Shown piece after piece: positions 26,027 to 35,576 of a DNA stretch of 64,000 nt (within the stretch, counting starts at the first letter, position 1; each line of letters opens with the position of its first letter). The stretch is taken from assembly GCA_022845955.1 (NCBI GenBank), contig AP025576.1, forward strand, positions 868,001 to 932,000, given 5' to 3'. The DNA comes from Lachnospiraceae bacterium. GTDB lineage: Bacteria > Bacillota > Clostridia > Lachnospirales > Lachnospiraceae. The notes below the pieces were generated by a model, which saw only the letters and a program-made list of their open reading frames with translations, was not told the origin of the DNA and ran no database searches. Both the position numbers and the translations under genes were made by a program.

Positions 26027-28600
26027 ATGGAGAAAAAAGAGCTTTACATGATAGGGAATTCCCATATTGATCCCGTATGGTTCTGGAATTGGGAGGAGGG
26101 AATGCAGGAGGTCAAGGCGACTTATGCCTCCGCACTGGAGAGAATGAAGGAGTTTGAGGACTTTACATTCACTTCCACCTCCACCCTGTTTTTTGAATGG
26201 ATAGAAGGGATCCTTCCGGACATGTTTGAGGAAATCAGACAGCGGGTGGCGGAAGGAAGATGGGAAATAACTGGGGGATGGTTCCTGGAACCGGATTGTA
26301 TCCTGCCTTGCGGAGAGGCCTTTGTGAGACAGGGGCTGTACGCCCAGCGTTATTTGAAAAGCCGTTTTGGCAGATTATGTACCATCGGATCCAACGTAGA
26401 CAGTTTTGGACATAACCATGTCCTTCCCCAAATTCTGAAAAAAAGCGGTATGGATTCGTATGTATTTATGCGGCCCAGGCTGGATACCCCGGTTTTTGTA
26501 TGGGAAGGCGGCGACGGAAGCCGGGTGAATGCCATCAGTCTTCCTGCCGAATACACTACCTGGTTCCATGATCCTACTGTAAAAAATATAGAAACCACGC
26601 TGGAACGGACAAGGGGCTATGACAAAATGCCCTGCTGCTACGGCGTGGGAAATCACGGCGGCGGCCCGACGATCGAAAATATTAAAAGTATTCGCAGCCT
26701 GCAGGCGGAAGCTAAAGCAGGCAGTTCCGAAGGCCCTTTTGCCGCTTACGGAGATGTCCGGCTGAAATTTTCCACCTATTCCGCCTTTTTGGCTGACCTG
26801 GATAAATCCGGCCTTCCTGTAATCAAAGGGCCGTTTGAAAAGGTGAATGAAGGCTGTTATTCCATCGATTCCCCTTTTAAGATCCTGAACCGGCTTGCGG
26901 AACGCAGGCTTGTGGAGGCGGATTGTCTGATCAGCATGGCAGCATGCGCAGCCACGGCAGCATGTGAGGGCAGATCCGGCGGCCCGGAATGGATGAAACA
27001 GACCGCAGAAATGGAGAGCCTCTGGAAGATACTTTTATTCAATGAATTCCATGACACCATGGGGGGAACGACAATTAAGGCCGCCCGGGAGGAAGCGGTA
27101 ATGCAGATGGCCGGCGTATGTGCACAGGCCGGAAAAATCAAGGCCCTGGCTATCCAGAAAATCGTGAACGGCATTTCCACGCTGGGAGAAGGCTTTCCGC
27201 TGGTATTGTTTAATACCGACAGCCAGCCCTTTGACGATTATGTGGAAACGGAGCTGGAGTGGTTCTGCCAGGCACCGCTTACGTTGCTGGCCCCGGAGGG
27301 GCCGGATGAAGAAGCAGCATGGCATGCCTGTGTATACAGGGAAATCCCTTATCAGAGAATCCATACGGATGCCAAGGTGAGGCATACAACCCTGGGAGGG
27401 AGACGCCGTTTTGTATTTCATGCCCATATCCCGGCTTTTGGTTTTGCCGTATACCGGACGGTGAAAAAGGAGCCGTCGCTGTGCTTCAATAATAAGATGG
27501 AAATCGATAATCCGGCTTCCCATGTATTGGAAAACCCCTTTATCCGTGCGGAATTCGACAGGAAAACCGGCGCGCTTGTGTCTCTTGTGGATAAAGAAGC
27601 TTTTTCGGAGGATGCCTGTGGACAGTCCGGCTATGATGCCCTGAAAGGAGCCTGCAGCATCCGGGTTTACCGGGATGAAAGGGATGCCTGGGGCGGCCTG
27701 CAGGGAAGACGGTATGAGGATCGTGGTGTCTCCTTCCGCCTTATTTCCATGGAGAAAGTGGAAAGCGGTGCAATCAGGGAGGTCATCCGGGTGCGGACCG
27801 CGTTTGAAGGAACCACGCTGGAACAGCTGTATTCCCTGGGGGCACAGGAAAAAGAGCTTTGTGTGGAAAACCGGCTGGTTTTCAACCATCCCTGGACACT
27901 GCTGAAGGCGGCTTTTCCCACCGGGGAGGAATGCATCCATACAGCGGCGGAAACCGCGTACGGGATCCTGGAAAGAACGATTTCGGAGGACTCTTCCGAA
28001 TATTATATGCAGCGTTTCCTGGATGTGAGCGATAAGGAAGGCAGAGGCCTGGCGATTGCCAATGATGGAAAATATGCGTTTAATATGGAGGACGGGAGAA
28101 CCCAGATAACCCTTTGCAGAAGCGCCATTTATGCCCAGGGAAACAGCCCTGACTGGTACAATGAAAAGGAAAGCTACCAGTATACGGATATCGGTCCCCA
28201 GACGTTTCATTTTATTTTGAAACCTCACGGGAAAACGCTGCCCCGGGCGGAAGCCTGCCGGATTGCCAAAAAAGCCAACGGCGCTTACGAATATCTCGCA
28301 GACAGCGCCCATCCGGGGAAAATACAGATAGCCGGTAAGAGCTTTGCTGCCATTTGCGGGCCGGAGGAAAAGGCCTGCTGTGATGTATCCAATGTACGAA
28401 TTATGCTCATAAAAAAATGTGAAGACGACAATTCTTTTATTGTCAGGCTTCTGGAAACGGAAGGAAGGGACACTTCCTGTACGCTGCTGCTAAACGGCAT
28501 TAAATATCCCGTACAAATCGGACATGAAGAGATCCTTACCCTGAAAATAGGGGGAGACGGGGAAACATCTGCCCGGGAAGTTAACCTGCTGGAATGGTGA
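26027..28600 (+). CDS. GH38 alpha-mannosidase, paralogue 1
   Basis: An 857-residue family 38 alpha-mannosidase. The zinc-binding N terminus GNSHIDPVWFWNWEEG and the nucleophile D125 in NVDSFGHN are intact; GVGNHGGGPT and a late FHDTMGG histidine-aspartate pair match the family. ATG 26027 is preferred over an in-frame GTG at 25991 because the conserved catalytic domain starts at once and AAAGGAGA lies upstream. No signal peptide, so it trims imported manno-oligosaccharides in the cytoplasm. Tandem with a second GH38 gene. Residues ~305-315 contain two repeat units. Confidence 0.92.
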   Translation: MEKKELYMIGNSHIDPVWFWNWEEGMQEVKATYASALERMKEFEDFTFTSTSTLFFEWIEGILPDMFEEIRQRVAEGRWEITGGWFLEPDCILPCGEAFVRQGLYAQRYLKSRFGRLCTIGSNVDSFGHNHVLPQILKKSGMDSYVFMRPRLDTPVFVWEGGDGSRVNAISLPAEYTTWFHDPTVKNIETTLERTRGYDKMPCCYGVGNHGGGPTIENIKSIRSLQAEAKAGSSEGPFAAYGDVRLKFSTYSAFLADLDKSGLPVIKGPFEKVNEGCYSIDSPFKILNRLAERRLVEADCLISMAACAATAACEGRSGGPEWMKQTAEMESLWKILLFNEFHDTMGGTTIKAAREEAVMQMAGVCAQAGKIKALAIQKIVNGISTLGEGFPLVLFNTDSQPFDDYVETELEWFCQAPLTLLAPEGPDEEAAWHACVYREIPYQRIHTDAKVRHTTLGGRRRFVFHAHIPAFGFAVYRTVKKEPSLCFNNKMEIDNPASHVLENPFIRAEFDRKTGALVSLVDKEAFSEDACGQSGYDALKGACSIRVYRDERDAWGGLQGRRYEDRGVSFRLISMEKVESGAIREVIRVRTAFEGTTLEQLYSLGAQEKELCVENRLVFNHPWTLLKAAFPTGEECIHTAAETAYGILERTISEDSSEYYMQRFLDVSDKEGRGLAIANDGKYAFNMEDGRTQITLCRSAIYAQGNSPDWYNEKESYQYTDIGPQTFHFILKPHGKTLPRAEACRIAKKANGAYEYLADSAHPGKIQIAGKSFAAICGPEEKACCDVSNVRIMLIKKCEDDNSFIVRLLETEGRDTSCTLLLNGIKYPVQIGHEEILTLKIGGDGETSAREVNLLEW
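26936..26971 (+). repeat. Two degenerate 18-bp repeats in GH38 paralogue 1
   Basis: ATGGCAGCATGCGCAGCC and ACGGCAGCATGTGAGGGC, read MAACAA-TAACEG. The second GH38 paralogue has no matching residues at this point (LIMAEKFSVAARHW), which supports insertion. Confidence 0.65.
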
Positions 28601-28628
28601 TAAAAGGATTATGCGAGGAGGTATAAAA

Positions 28629-31097
28629 ATGGAGAAAGACAAAACATTATATATGATAGGAAATGCACACCTGGATCCGGTATGGCTCTGGCAATGGCAG
28701 GAAGGGTATCAGGAGGTAAAAGCCACCTTCCGTTCCGCCCTGGACCGGATGAAGGAATATGATGATTTCTTGTTTACAAGCAGCTCGGCGGCTTATTATG
28801 AGTGGGTGGAAGAAAACGAACCCGCCATGTTTGAAGAAATCCGGGAACGGGTAAAGGAAGGCCGCTGGATAATCGTGGGCGGCTGGTGGATACAGCCGGA
28901 CTGCAATGCGCCGGGCGGGGAATCCTATGTGCGCCAGGGGCTGTACGGACAGCGTTATTTCCGGGAAAAGCTGGGGGTTACCGCCCATACCGGCTACAAC
29001 GTGGACAGCTTCGGACACAATGGGATGCTTCCTCAGATCCTCAAAAAACAAGGAATGGACAACTATGTATTTATGCGTCCGGGCCGTCATGAAAAAGGAC
29101 TGGAATCGGAAACCTTCCAATGGACGTCCGGTGACGGGTCCCAGGTGACCGCTTTCCGGATTCCTTTTGAATACTGTACCTGGCCCAAGGAACTGAAGGA
29201 GCATGTCCTTCGGTGTGCAGGGGAAATCAAGGAGCCGGGCGGATGCATTATGTGCTTCTATGGTGTGGGAAATCACGGCGGCGGCCCCACCAAACAGAAT
29301 ATTGAAAGCATCCGGGAACTGGATCAGGAGGCGGATATGCCTCATCTTATCCTTTCCACACCGGACGAGTATTTCCGGGATGTCAAGAAACAGGGGAAAA
29401 CACTGCCGTCTGTTTCCGGGGATCTGTTCCATCATTCCAGCGGCTGCTACAGCGCACATTCGGAAGTCAAGCGGCTGAACCGGCTTGCGGAAAACCGTCT
29501 TATCATGGCGGAAAAGTTTTCTGTGGCCGCCAGACACTGGACCGGAGGAAAATATCCTCTGGAAAAATATACGGAAGGCTGGAAAAAAGTACTTTTCAAC
29601 CAGTTCCATGACATCATGGCAGGCACTTCCATAGAGCCGGCTTATGACGATGCAAGAGAAAGCTACGGCGCTGCCCTGGATACCGCGGCAAGAGGACTGA
29701 ACGCGGCGGTCCAGTCCATATCCTGGCACATTGATATCCCTATGGAAATGGAAGCTGGCGCATCCACGGAGGCTGGCGCAGCCATGGATAGGAAGCCTAT
29801 TGTGGTATTTAACCCTAATTCATTCCCGGGGAAATTCGAAGTGGAAATGGAATCCCCCGGCCTGAAGGAAAACCAGATTCTGGTGGATGAGGAGGGAACG
29901 GAAATTACCCTGCAGCAAGTACAGTCCCTTGCTTCCTGCAACGGCCGGACAAGGCTCGTTTTCATCGCCGAGCTTCCTGCCATGGGATACCGCACGTACC
30001 AGCTGGTGATCCGGGAAAACTCCCGTACCTTCCCCGCTGTGGAAAGTACCAATACCAGCGCGGAAAACCGTTGGTTCCGCATAGCCTTCGACGAAAAGAC
30101 GGGGTATATTACTTCCCTGTATAAAAAGAATGACGGAACCGAATATTTTGCAGGACCGGCCGCCGTTCCCACCGTAATAGAGGATAAAAGCGATACCTGG
30201 TCCCACGGTGTACGTATTTTTGACAAAGTAAAAGGTGTTTTTTCCGGTGTGTCTGTAAAGCGCGTGGAAAACGGACCTGTAAAATGCGTGATCCGTGTAA
30301 CAAGCACCTATGGAAACTCCCGCATGTTCCAGGATTTCTCCATCTACAAAGAACTGGATTACATCCGGGTCAAAACCACGGTGGACTGGCATGAAAAATG
30401 GTCTATGCTTAAGCTGCGTTTCCCCATGCAGCTGAACTATCTGCGCGCCTCCTGGGAAATCCCCTATGGCGTTGCCTGCAGGGAGCCGAATGGGGAGGAA
30501 TACCCCATGCAGAATTTCCTGGATGTGGAGGGCGCTAATCCGGGCCTTACAACAGCAATCAACGGCCTTTCCTTCCTGAATGACGGCAAAGCAAGCGGCA
30601 GCGTGGCAGGAAAGGAAGTGTCCCTCACGGTGCTGCGCAGTCCCATCTATGCCAACCACGAGCCTTATGTGCCGGATGAAAACCTGGAATATGTCTACAT
30701 GGATCAGGGGGTCCAGACCTTTACCTACGGCCTTTATCCCCATGACGGAAGCTGGGAGGACAGCCGCACCGTTAGAAGAAGCAGGGAATTCAATGAAAAG
30801 CCCACCGCCCTTTTTGAAACCTTCCATAAAGGGGAACTAACGCAGAAGGCCTCCTTCCTGGAGCTTTCCGCCGACAACGTGCTGCTTACGGTCATGAAGG
30901 AAGCGGAAGACGGCAGCCAGGATGTGATCCTGCGTCTGGTGGAAACGGCAGGAAGAAGCTGTGAAACAGGGCTTAAGCTTCCGGGACTTGGCAGACAGAC
31001 AACACTGTCCTTTACCCCTTTTGAAATCAAGACTGTGCGTGTTCCGGCAGCCGGAAATCTGGAAATACAGGAAAATAATCTGTTGGAAGATATCTGA
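28629..31097 (+). CDS. GH38 alpha-mannosidase, paralogue 2
   Basis: An 822-residue second family 38 alpha-mannosidase, clearly homologous to the upstream one: GNAHLDPVWLWQWQEG, nucleophile D126 in NVDSFGHN, GVGNHGGGPT and FHDIMAGTS. ATG 28629 follows GCGAGGAGG; an in-frame ATG at 28611 lacks a site. Divergence between the two copies implies different linkage or position preference (for example alpha-1,2/1,3/1,6) rather than recent duplication. A repeat pair encodes MEAGAS-TEAGAA between the catalytic and beta-sandwich regions. Confidence 0.92.
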   Translation: MEKDKTLYMIGNAHLDPVWLWQWQEGYQEVKATFRSALDRMKEYDDFLFTSSSAAYYEWVEENEPAMFEEIRERVKEGRWIIVGGWWIQPDCNAPGGESYVRQGLYGQRYFREKLGVTAHTGYNVDSFGHNGMLPQILKKQGMDNYVFMRPGRHEKGLESETFQWTSGDGSQVTAFRIPFEYCTWPKELKEHVLRCAGEIKEPGGCIMCFYGVGNHGGGPTKQNIESIRELDQEADMPHLILSTPDEYFRDVKKQGKTLPSVSGDLFHHSSGCYSAHSEVKRLNRLAENRLIMAEKFSVAARHWTGGKYPLEKYTEGWKKVLFNQFHDIMAGTSIEPAYDDARESYGAALDTAARGLNAAVQSISWHIDIPMEMEAGASTEAGAAMDRKPIVVFNPNSFPGKFEVEMESPGLKENQILVDEEGTEITLQQVQSLASCNGRTRLVFIAELPAMGYRTYQLVIRENSRTFPAVESTNTSAENRWFRIAFDEKTGYITSLYKKNDGTEYFAGPAAVPTVIEDKSDTWSHGVRIFDKVKGVFSGVSVKRVENGPVKCVIRVTSTYGNSRMFQDFSIYKELDYIRVKTTVDWHEKWSMLKLRFPMQLNYLRASWEIPYGVACREPNGEEYPMQNFLDVEGANPGLTTAINGLSFLNDGKASGSVAGKEVSLTVLRSPIYANHEPYVPDENLEYVYMDQGVQTFTYGLYPHDGSWEDSRTVRRSREFNEKPTALFETFHKGELTQKASFLELSADNVLLTVMKEAEDGSQDVILRLVETAGRSCETGLKLPGLGRQTTLSFTPFEIKTVRVPAAGNLEIQENNLLEDI
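29748..29783 (+). repeat. Two 18-bp repeats in GH38 paralogue 2
   Basis: ATGGAAGCTGGCGCATCC and ACGGAGGCTGGCGCAGCC, followed by ATGGATAGG. In frame as MEAGAS-TEAGAA-MDR, in a linker before KPIVVFNPNSF. They lie at a different alignment position from the repeats in paralogue 1. Confidence 0.8.
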
Positions 31098-31141
31098 ATT
31101 GCAGAACTTTACATGAAAGCACATAGATAGGAGAGGTATCA

Positions 31142-31888
31142 ATGAAAAAAATAGCCGTGATCCACACCACCCCGGTAACCATCCCCACACTGAAAAAACT
31201 GCTGACAGATAACGGGATTGCCGCCGGGGAAGCTAAAGCAACCATGGATGCTTCGGCAGACGAAGAAGAAATAGAAGTGGTGAATATTCTGGATGACAGC
31301 ATGCTGCCCGAGATCAACCGGCTGGGGGGCTGTTCGGAAGGGGTGAAATACCGTCTGAATACTCTTTTGCTGTTATGCCAGACGACAGGGGCGGACGCTG
31401 TTTTGTGCGCCTGCTCCTCCATCGGGGGGCTGGTGGAGGAAGGAAGCGCCCTGGTGGCAATTCCTGTTTTCCGTATCGATGAACCCATGGCCCGGCTCGC
31501 AGCCGGATATGACCGCATAGGAGTGGCGGCAACACTGCATTCAACCATACAGCCCACCACCGAACTGATACAGAAGAAAGCCGATATGGCGGGAAAGAAA
31601 ATCAGCATACAAAGCAAGGTCATCGAAAATGTGGGGACCCTTCTGGCGGAAGGCAAAGATGATTTATATGATGAGTTGGTGGGAGAAGAATTACGCCGTC
31701 TCTTACGTGATAATGAAATTGTGGTCCTGGCGCAGGCATCCATGGCACGGGCAGTGGAAAAATGGCCGGAGGAAGAAAAAGTACGCTGCCTTACCAGCCC
31801 GGTAAGCGGTACGGAGGCCGTACGCGCTTATCTTCGCCTGCAGTCCGGCCCGCAGGTATCCCCGCATGATGTCGGGCAGGAAGGGTAA
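31142..31888 (+). CDS. Aspartate/glutamate racemase family protein
   Basis: A 248-residue member of the Asp/Glu/hydantoin racemase superfamily: N terminus KKIAVIHTTPVTIPTL, first catalytic cysteine C91 in LCACSSIGG, and the C-terminal LAQASMARAVE segment. The second active-site position reads VAATLHSTIQPT with no cysteine, so classical two-base racemisation is doubtful. AGGAGAGGT precedes the ATG. Its place between mannosidases and a sugar kinase suggests a sugar-acid or lyase/isomerase role, not amino-acid racemisation, but that is inference. Probable repeat remnants lie at 31226-31261. Confidence 0.75.
   Translation: MKKIAVIHTTPVTIPTLKKLLTDNGIAAGEAKATMDASADEEEIEVVNILDDSMLPEINRLGGCSEGVKYRLNTLLLLCQTTGADAVLCACSSIGGLVEEGSALVAIPVFRIDEPMARLAAGYDRIGVAATLHSTIQPTTELIQKKADMAGKKISIQSKVIENVGTLLAEGKDDLYDELVGEELRRLLRDNEIVVLAQASMARAVEKWPEEEKVRCLTSPVSGTEAVRAYLRLQSGPQVSPHDVGQEG
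31226..31261 (+). repeat. Two degenerate 18-bp repeat units in racemase gene
   Basis: GGGGAAGCTAAAGCAACC and ATGGATGCTTCGGCAGAC match the unit consensus loosely, the second in inverted sense. Read GEAKAT-MDASAD, in a surface-type acidic stretch. Confidence 0.5.
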
Positions 31889-31894
31889 AGGGAC

Positions 31895-33343
31895 ATGGAA
31901 CTTTATCTGGGGATTGATATCGGCACCACGCATATTAAGGTTTGCGCCGTAGATAAAGACGGCAGGGTGGCGGGAACCGCCCTGCGGGATCAGGAAAACC
32001 GGACGGTGCCTGGCTGGGGAAACTGTTTTACAGCAGATGCGCTGTGGGAAAAAACAACAGCGTGTCTGACGGAAGTGCTCTCCGGGACAGAACCCGGCGC
32101 CGTGAAGGGAATCGGCATAACCAGTATGGCGGAAGCCGGTGTTCCTGTTGACCGGGATGGGATACCTCTTATGCCCGTTGTCCCCTGGAACGCCTGGGAA
32201 GCAATGGAGCAGACGCAGGAGGAATTCCCGGAAAGTCTGAGAGGATGGGAGCTGTACCGGAAAACCGGGCTTATCTGGCATCCCAAATATACCATAAACC
32301 AATTCCTGTTCCTGCAAAAAAACAAGCCCTCCCTGTTCGCGCAGATGGACTGCTTTTTATCCGTCTCCGATTATCTGCTTTTCTGCCTTACCGGCGAGCG
32401 TATGACGGAAGAATCCCTGGCCTGCCGGACCATGCTTTATCATATCCATGAACAGAAATGGGATGAAGAACTGACGGCATTCGCCGGTGTGAGCGGAAAA
32501 CTTCCCCGGGTGGCTGACGGTGAGAAAGACTGGCCGGTGATAAATAAAGAGATGGCAGGCCGTTTCGGGCTTCGGGAGGATGTGCGGGTATGTATAGGGG
32601 GCCACGATCATCTGTGCGCGGCGCGTGCGGAAAATCTGGAGGAAGGGGAAATCCTTCATTCCATGGGAACCTCCGAGGTATATATCGGTTTTCTGGAGCG
32701 GATTCCGTCCCCGCTACTTTTGTATGAAAAAGGGATCCAACTGGGGCGTTTTCAGGGGATGTATTATTGGATATGTAATATGCCGTCCTCCGGGGCCTCC
32801 ATAGAATGGCTGCGCTCCTTCCTTTCCCGGGACGGCAGGCCGGTTCCTTACGGGAAGCTGATGCAGGAGGAGCGTCCGGTACCTTCCCGGGTGATGTATC
32901 TGCCCTTTGTGAATGGGGCGGGGACCCACCGGCTCGTACCTGCCGGGGATGGCACCCGAAGAACAGGGAAGATACCGGGGGGCTTTCTGGACATTTCCAT
33001 GTCCACCACTCCTATGGATATGGCCCAGGGAATTTATGAAGGCATTGGCTGTGAAACCAGAGTGATTCTGGAACTGCTGGAGGAAGCGGGAATAGGTACC
33101 GGACGGATTATCTGTGCGGGCGGCGGTACCAGGAACAGGCTGCTGATGCAGGCAAAGGCAGATGTGACGGGACATACCTTCCTTATTTCCCGCCGGACCC
33201 AGGCAACGGCGCTGGGAGCGGCGGCCATTGCGGGCGGTATCCGGTTTAAAAGAGCTATGGAAGCCGGCCGGGTATACCCGGAAGAAAAATACCGGAAAGT
33301 TTATGATACAAAATACGCAACTTATCAAAGGCTGTTGTTATAG
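31895..33343 (+). CDS. FGGY carbohydrate kinase (xylulokinase-like)
   Basis: A 482-residue FGGY kinase: LGIDIGTTHIKVCAVD at the N terminus, ITSMAEAGVPVD near residue 75, GGHDHLCAARAENL near 235 and IICAGGGTRNRLL in the C-terminal lobe. It starts 6 bp after the racemase gene with AAAGGGAC upstream and precedes a class II bisphosphate aldolase by 35 bp, so a ketose is probably phosphorylated here and then cleaved. It is only distantly like the FGGY kinase at 15615, so two different sugars are likely. Specific sugar unknown. Confidence 0.8.
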   Translation: MELYLGIDIGTTHIKVCAVDKDGRVAGTALRDQENRTVPGWGNCFTADALWEKTTACLTEVLSGTEPGAVKGIGITSMAEAGVPVDRDGIPLMPVVPWNAWEAMEQTQEEFPESLRGWELYRKTGLIWHPKYTINQFLFLQKNKPSLFAQMDCFLSVSDYLLFCLTGERMTEESLACRTMLYHIHEQKWDEELTAFAGVSGKLPRVADGEKDWPVINKEMAGRFGLREDVRVCIGGHDHLCAARAENLEEGEILHSMGTSEVYIGFLERIPSPLLLYEKGIQLGRFQGMYYWICNMPSSGASIEWLRSFLSRDGRPVPYGKLMQEERPVPSRVMYLPFVNGAGTHRLVPAGDGTRRTGKIPGGFLDISMSTTPMDMAQGIYEGIGCETRVILELLEEAGIGTGRIICAGGGTRNRLLMQAKADVTGHTFLISRRTQATALGAAAIAGGIRFKRAMEAGRVYPEEKYRKVYDTKYATYQRLLL

Positions 33344-33378
33344 AAGCAGCTTTACAGGAAAAGAAAGGCAGGATTTTT

Positions 33379-34248
33379 ATGGAATTAGTACCGGTAACGC
33401 AAATGCTTAAGGCGGCGGAAAAAGACGGATATGGGGTGGGATCGTTTTCTGCCAGAAATACATATCTGATAGAAGCCATCCTGAAGGCGGCCCAGGAAAC
33501 AAAGGCTCCTGTCATTGTGCAGATTTCCGCCAATGAATTTAACTGGTTTGACGTCACCGCAGGGGAATTTGCCGGCCGTTTTTATGAAATACATGATAAA
33601 TACCAGGGACAGGCAGCCCTGCATCTGGATCATACCAAAGATATGGAGATTATCAAAGCCGCCATTGATGCCGGCTTCCGGTCCGTCATGATCGACGCCT
33701 CCCAGAAAAGCTTTGAAGATAATATCGCTGTCACCAGGGAAGTGGTGGAATACGCACATGCAAAAAAGGTAGAGGTGGAAGCGGAGCTGGGAAAAATCGG
33801 GGCAACTGATAAAATAGAAACCGATAATGATGAAAGTCTCTATACCGACCCCGCGGAAGCGGAAGAATTCGTGGCAAGGACCGGCGTGGACACACTTGCA
33901 GTCTCCATCGGTACGGCCCATGGAGTCTATCCTGTTAAAAATCCAAGGATAGACCTGGAGCGTCTGGCACGGATCCGGGAACGGGTAAGCATTCCTCTTG
34001 TGCTTCACGGCGGCAGCGGCCTCCCTCCGGAAACGGTACAGGCAGCCATCACCATACCGGGCGGCGGTGTGAGTAAAATCAATATTGCCACCGATCTGGA
34101 ACAGGCATTTTTAGGCTCCCTGGGCTGTGAAAGAAAGAGCAACCGGGAGATCTGGCAGATGGATAAGGATGCTTTGGCAAAAGCGGGCGAAGCGGTACAG
34201 CAGGTGGTGGAAGATAAAATCAGGAATTTCCTTTTGTGGAAGGCATGA
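33379..34248 (+). CDS. Class II ketose-bisphosphate aldolase (Fba/KbaY/GatY-like)
   Basis: A 289-residue zinc-dependent aldolase. The DHAP-binding and zinc residues are visible: H82/D84/H85 in LHLDHTKD, the DASQKSFEDNI loop, EAELGKIG, and the HGGSGLP phosphate loop. It cleaves a ketose 1-phosphate or 1,6-bisphosphate to DHAP and an aldehyde. The nearby FGGY kinases could supply its substrate. The stop overlaps the next start as ATGA. Substrate (fructose, tagatose, sedoheptulose or other phosphate) is not set by sequence alone. Confidence 0.88.
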   Translation: MELVPVTQMLKAAEKDGYGVGSFSARNTYLIEAILKAAQETKAPVIVQISANEFNWFDVTAGEFAGRFYEIHDKYQGQAALHLDHTKDMEIIKAAIDAGFRSVMIDASQKSFEDNIAVTREVVEYAHAKKVEVEAELGKIGATDKIETDNDESLYTDPAEAEEFVARTGVDTLAVSIGTAHGVYPVKNPRIDLERLARIRERVSIPLVLHGGSGLPPETVQAAITIPGGGVSKINIATDLEQAFLGSLGCERKSNREIWQMDKDALAKAGEAVQQVVEDKIRNFLLWKA

Positions 34249-35537
34249 GAAAAAAGATGAAAAAACGAATCGGAGTGGTTGCGGATGATGTAACCGGAGC
34301 GAATGATATAGGGGTTATGTTCCGAAAGGGCGGGTACCGCAGTGCGGTATTCCCTCTGTGTCTGCTTTCCCTGTGTGACTGGAAAAAGGAATGCGAAGAT
34401 CTGGATGTTATCATTATTGATACGGACAGCCGTTTTGATAATCCAAAAACAGCAGCGGGTAAGGTGGCACAGGCGGCGGCGCTGCTGCAGGAGCTTCCCT
34501 GCGACCGGTATTTTAAGAAAACTTGTTCCGTATTCCGGGGGAATATCGGAGCGGAATTTGACAGCATGCAGGATGCACTCGGGATTTCCTGTTCTATGGT
34601 AATCGCAGGATTCCCCGGTAACGGAAGGACCACGGTGGACGGTATTCATTATGTATATGGAACAAAGCTGGAGGATTCCCAGTTCAGGACCGATCCTATC
34701 CACCCCATGGATACCTCTTTTCTGCCCGCCATCATGCACAGGCAGACCGAAAGGAAAATCGGGCAAATCACCTGGAAGGATTTGGATCAGGGGCTGGATT
34801 ATGTGGTGGAGAAAAAAGAAGAACTGAAAAAAAGCTGTTCCTATATCCTCTTTGATATACGCAGCCAGGAGGATTTGAGGCTGACCGCCCGTGCGGTTGC
34901 GGATGAAACCAGCCTGTGCGGCAGCTCCGCCATCGGAGAAGAACTGCCGGCCGCTTTCCGGGAGCTGGAAGAGGAAGGGCTGTATCCGGTATTTCTGCTG
35001 GCGGGCAGCCTCACCCGGCAGAGCATTGCACAGACGGAATACCTCCGCGCAAAAGGGTACCCGGTGATAACCTTTGATACGGAAGCCATATTTGATGAGG
35101 AGGCGTTTGCCCGGGAAGAGGAAAGGCTTGTGCAGGAAACGCTGAAGGCCATGAGGTTTACGCCCCTTATGGGGGCACCTATGGTGCTGGTGCATTCCGC
35201 CCAGCAGCCGGAAAAAGTAAAGGGAACCAAAGAGAAGGGACAGCGTCTGGGATTTACCCATGAAGAAATCGGAAAACGGATTTCCGGCTGTCTTTGCAGG
35301 GTGACACGGCGCGTACTTACGGAAACGGGCTGCAGAAAGCTGGTGGTAGCCGGAGGAGATACCTCTGCGGCCGTCACCGGGGAACTGGAGATTTACCGTA
35401 TGGAAATCGGGGAAGAAATTGAAGCCGGGGTTCCGGTTATGACCGGGAAAACGAATCTGGGCGAACTGTCGCTGGTTCTGAAATCAGGAAGCTTCGGAAG
35501 TGAAAGCTTTCTGGAAAAAGCGGCTCATTATGTATAG
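34245..35537 (+). CDS. Four-carbon acid sugar kinase (DUF1537/OtnK-like)
   Basis: About 430 residues with the DUF1537 layout: N-terminal VVADDVTGANDIG, central KKTCSVFRGNIGAE, and a C-terminal nucleotide domain with VVAGGDTSAAV. Known members phosphorylate four-carbon sugar acids (3-oxo-tetronate, threonate, erythronate). I choose ATG 34245, which overlaps the aldolase stop as ATGA; GTG 34236 and ATG 34257 are alternatives. With the adducin-type aldolase at 36211 it resembles the kinase/decarboxylase pair OtnK/OtnC, but no OtnI-like isomerase was seen. Function assignment is moderate. Confidence 0.82.
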   Translation: MRKKMKKRIGVVADDVTGANDIGVMFRKGGYRSAVFPLCLLSLCDWKKECEDLDVIIIDTDSRFDNPKTAAGKVAQAAALLQELPCDRYFKKTCSVFRGNIGAEFDSMQDALGISCSMVIAGFPGNGRTTVDGIHYVYGTKLEDSQFRTDPIHPMDTSFLPAIMHRQTERKIGQITWKDLDQGLDYVVEKKEELKKSCSYILFDIRSQEDLRLTARAVADETSLCGSSAIGEELPAAFRELEEEGLYPVFLLAGSLTRQSIAQTEYLRAKGYPVITFDTEAIFDEEAFAREEERLVQETLKAMRFTPLMGAPMVLVHSAQQPEKVKGTKEKGQRLGFTHEEIGKRISGCLCRVTRRVLTETGCRKLVVAGGDTSAAVTGELEIYRMEIGEEIEAGVPVMTGKTNLGELSLVLKSGSFGSESFLEKAAHYV

Positions 35538-35576
35538 ACAGCCTGCGTATACAGCAGAAGGGAGAAGATAAAACAA

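Noticed and set aside
31733..31753. GCATCC-ATGG string resembling the 18-bp repeat in the racemase gene
   Set aside because: It encodes LAQASMARA, a normal conserved racemase segment, so it is probably not a repeat insertion.
33228..33410. Small open frame spanning the kinase-aldolase junction
   Set aside because: Out of frame with both confident genes and with no ribosome site.
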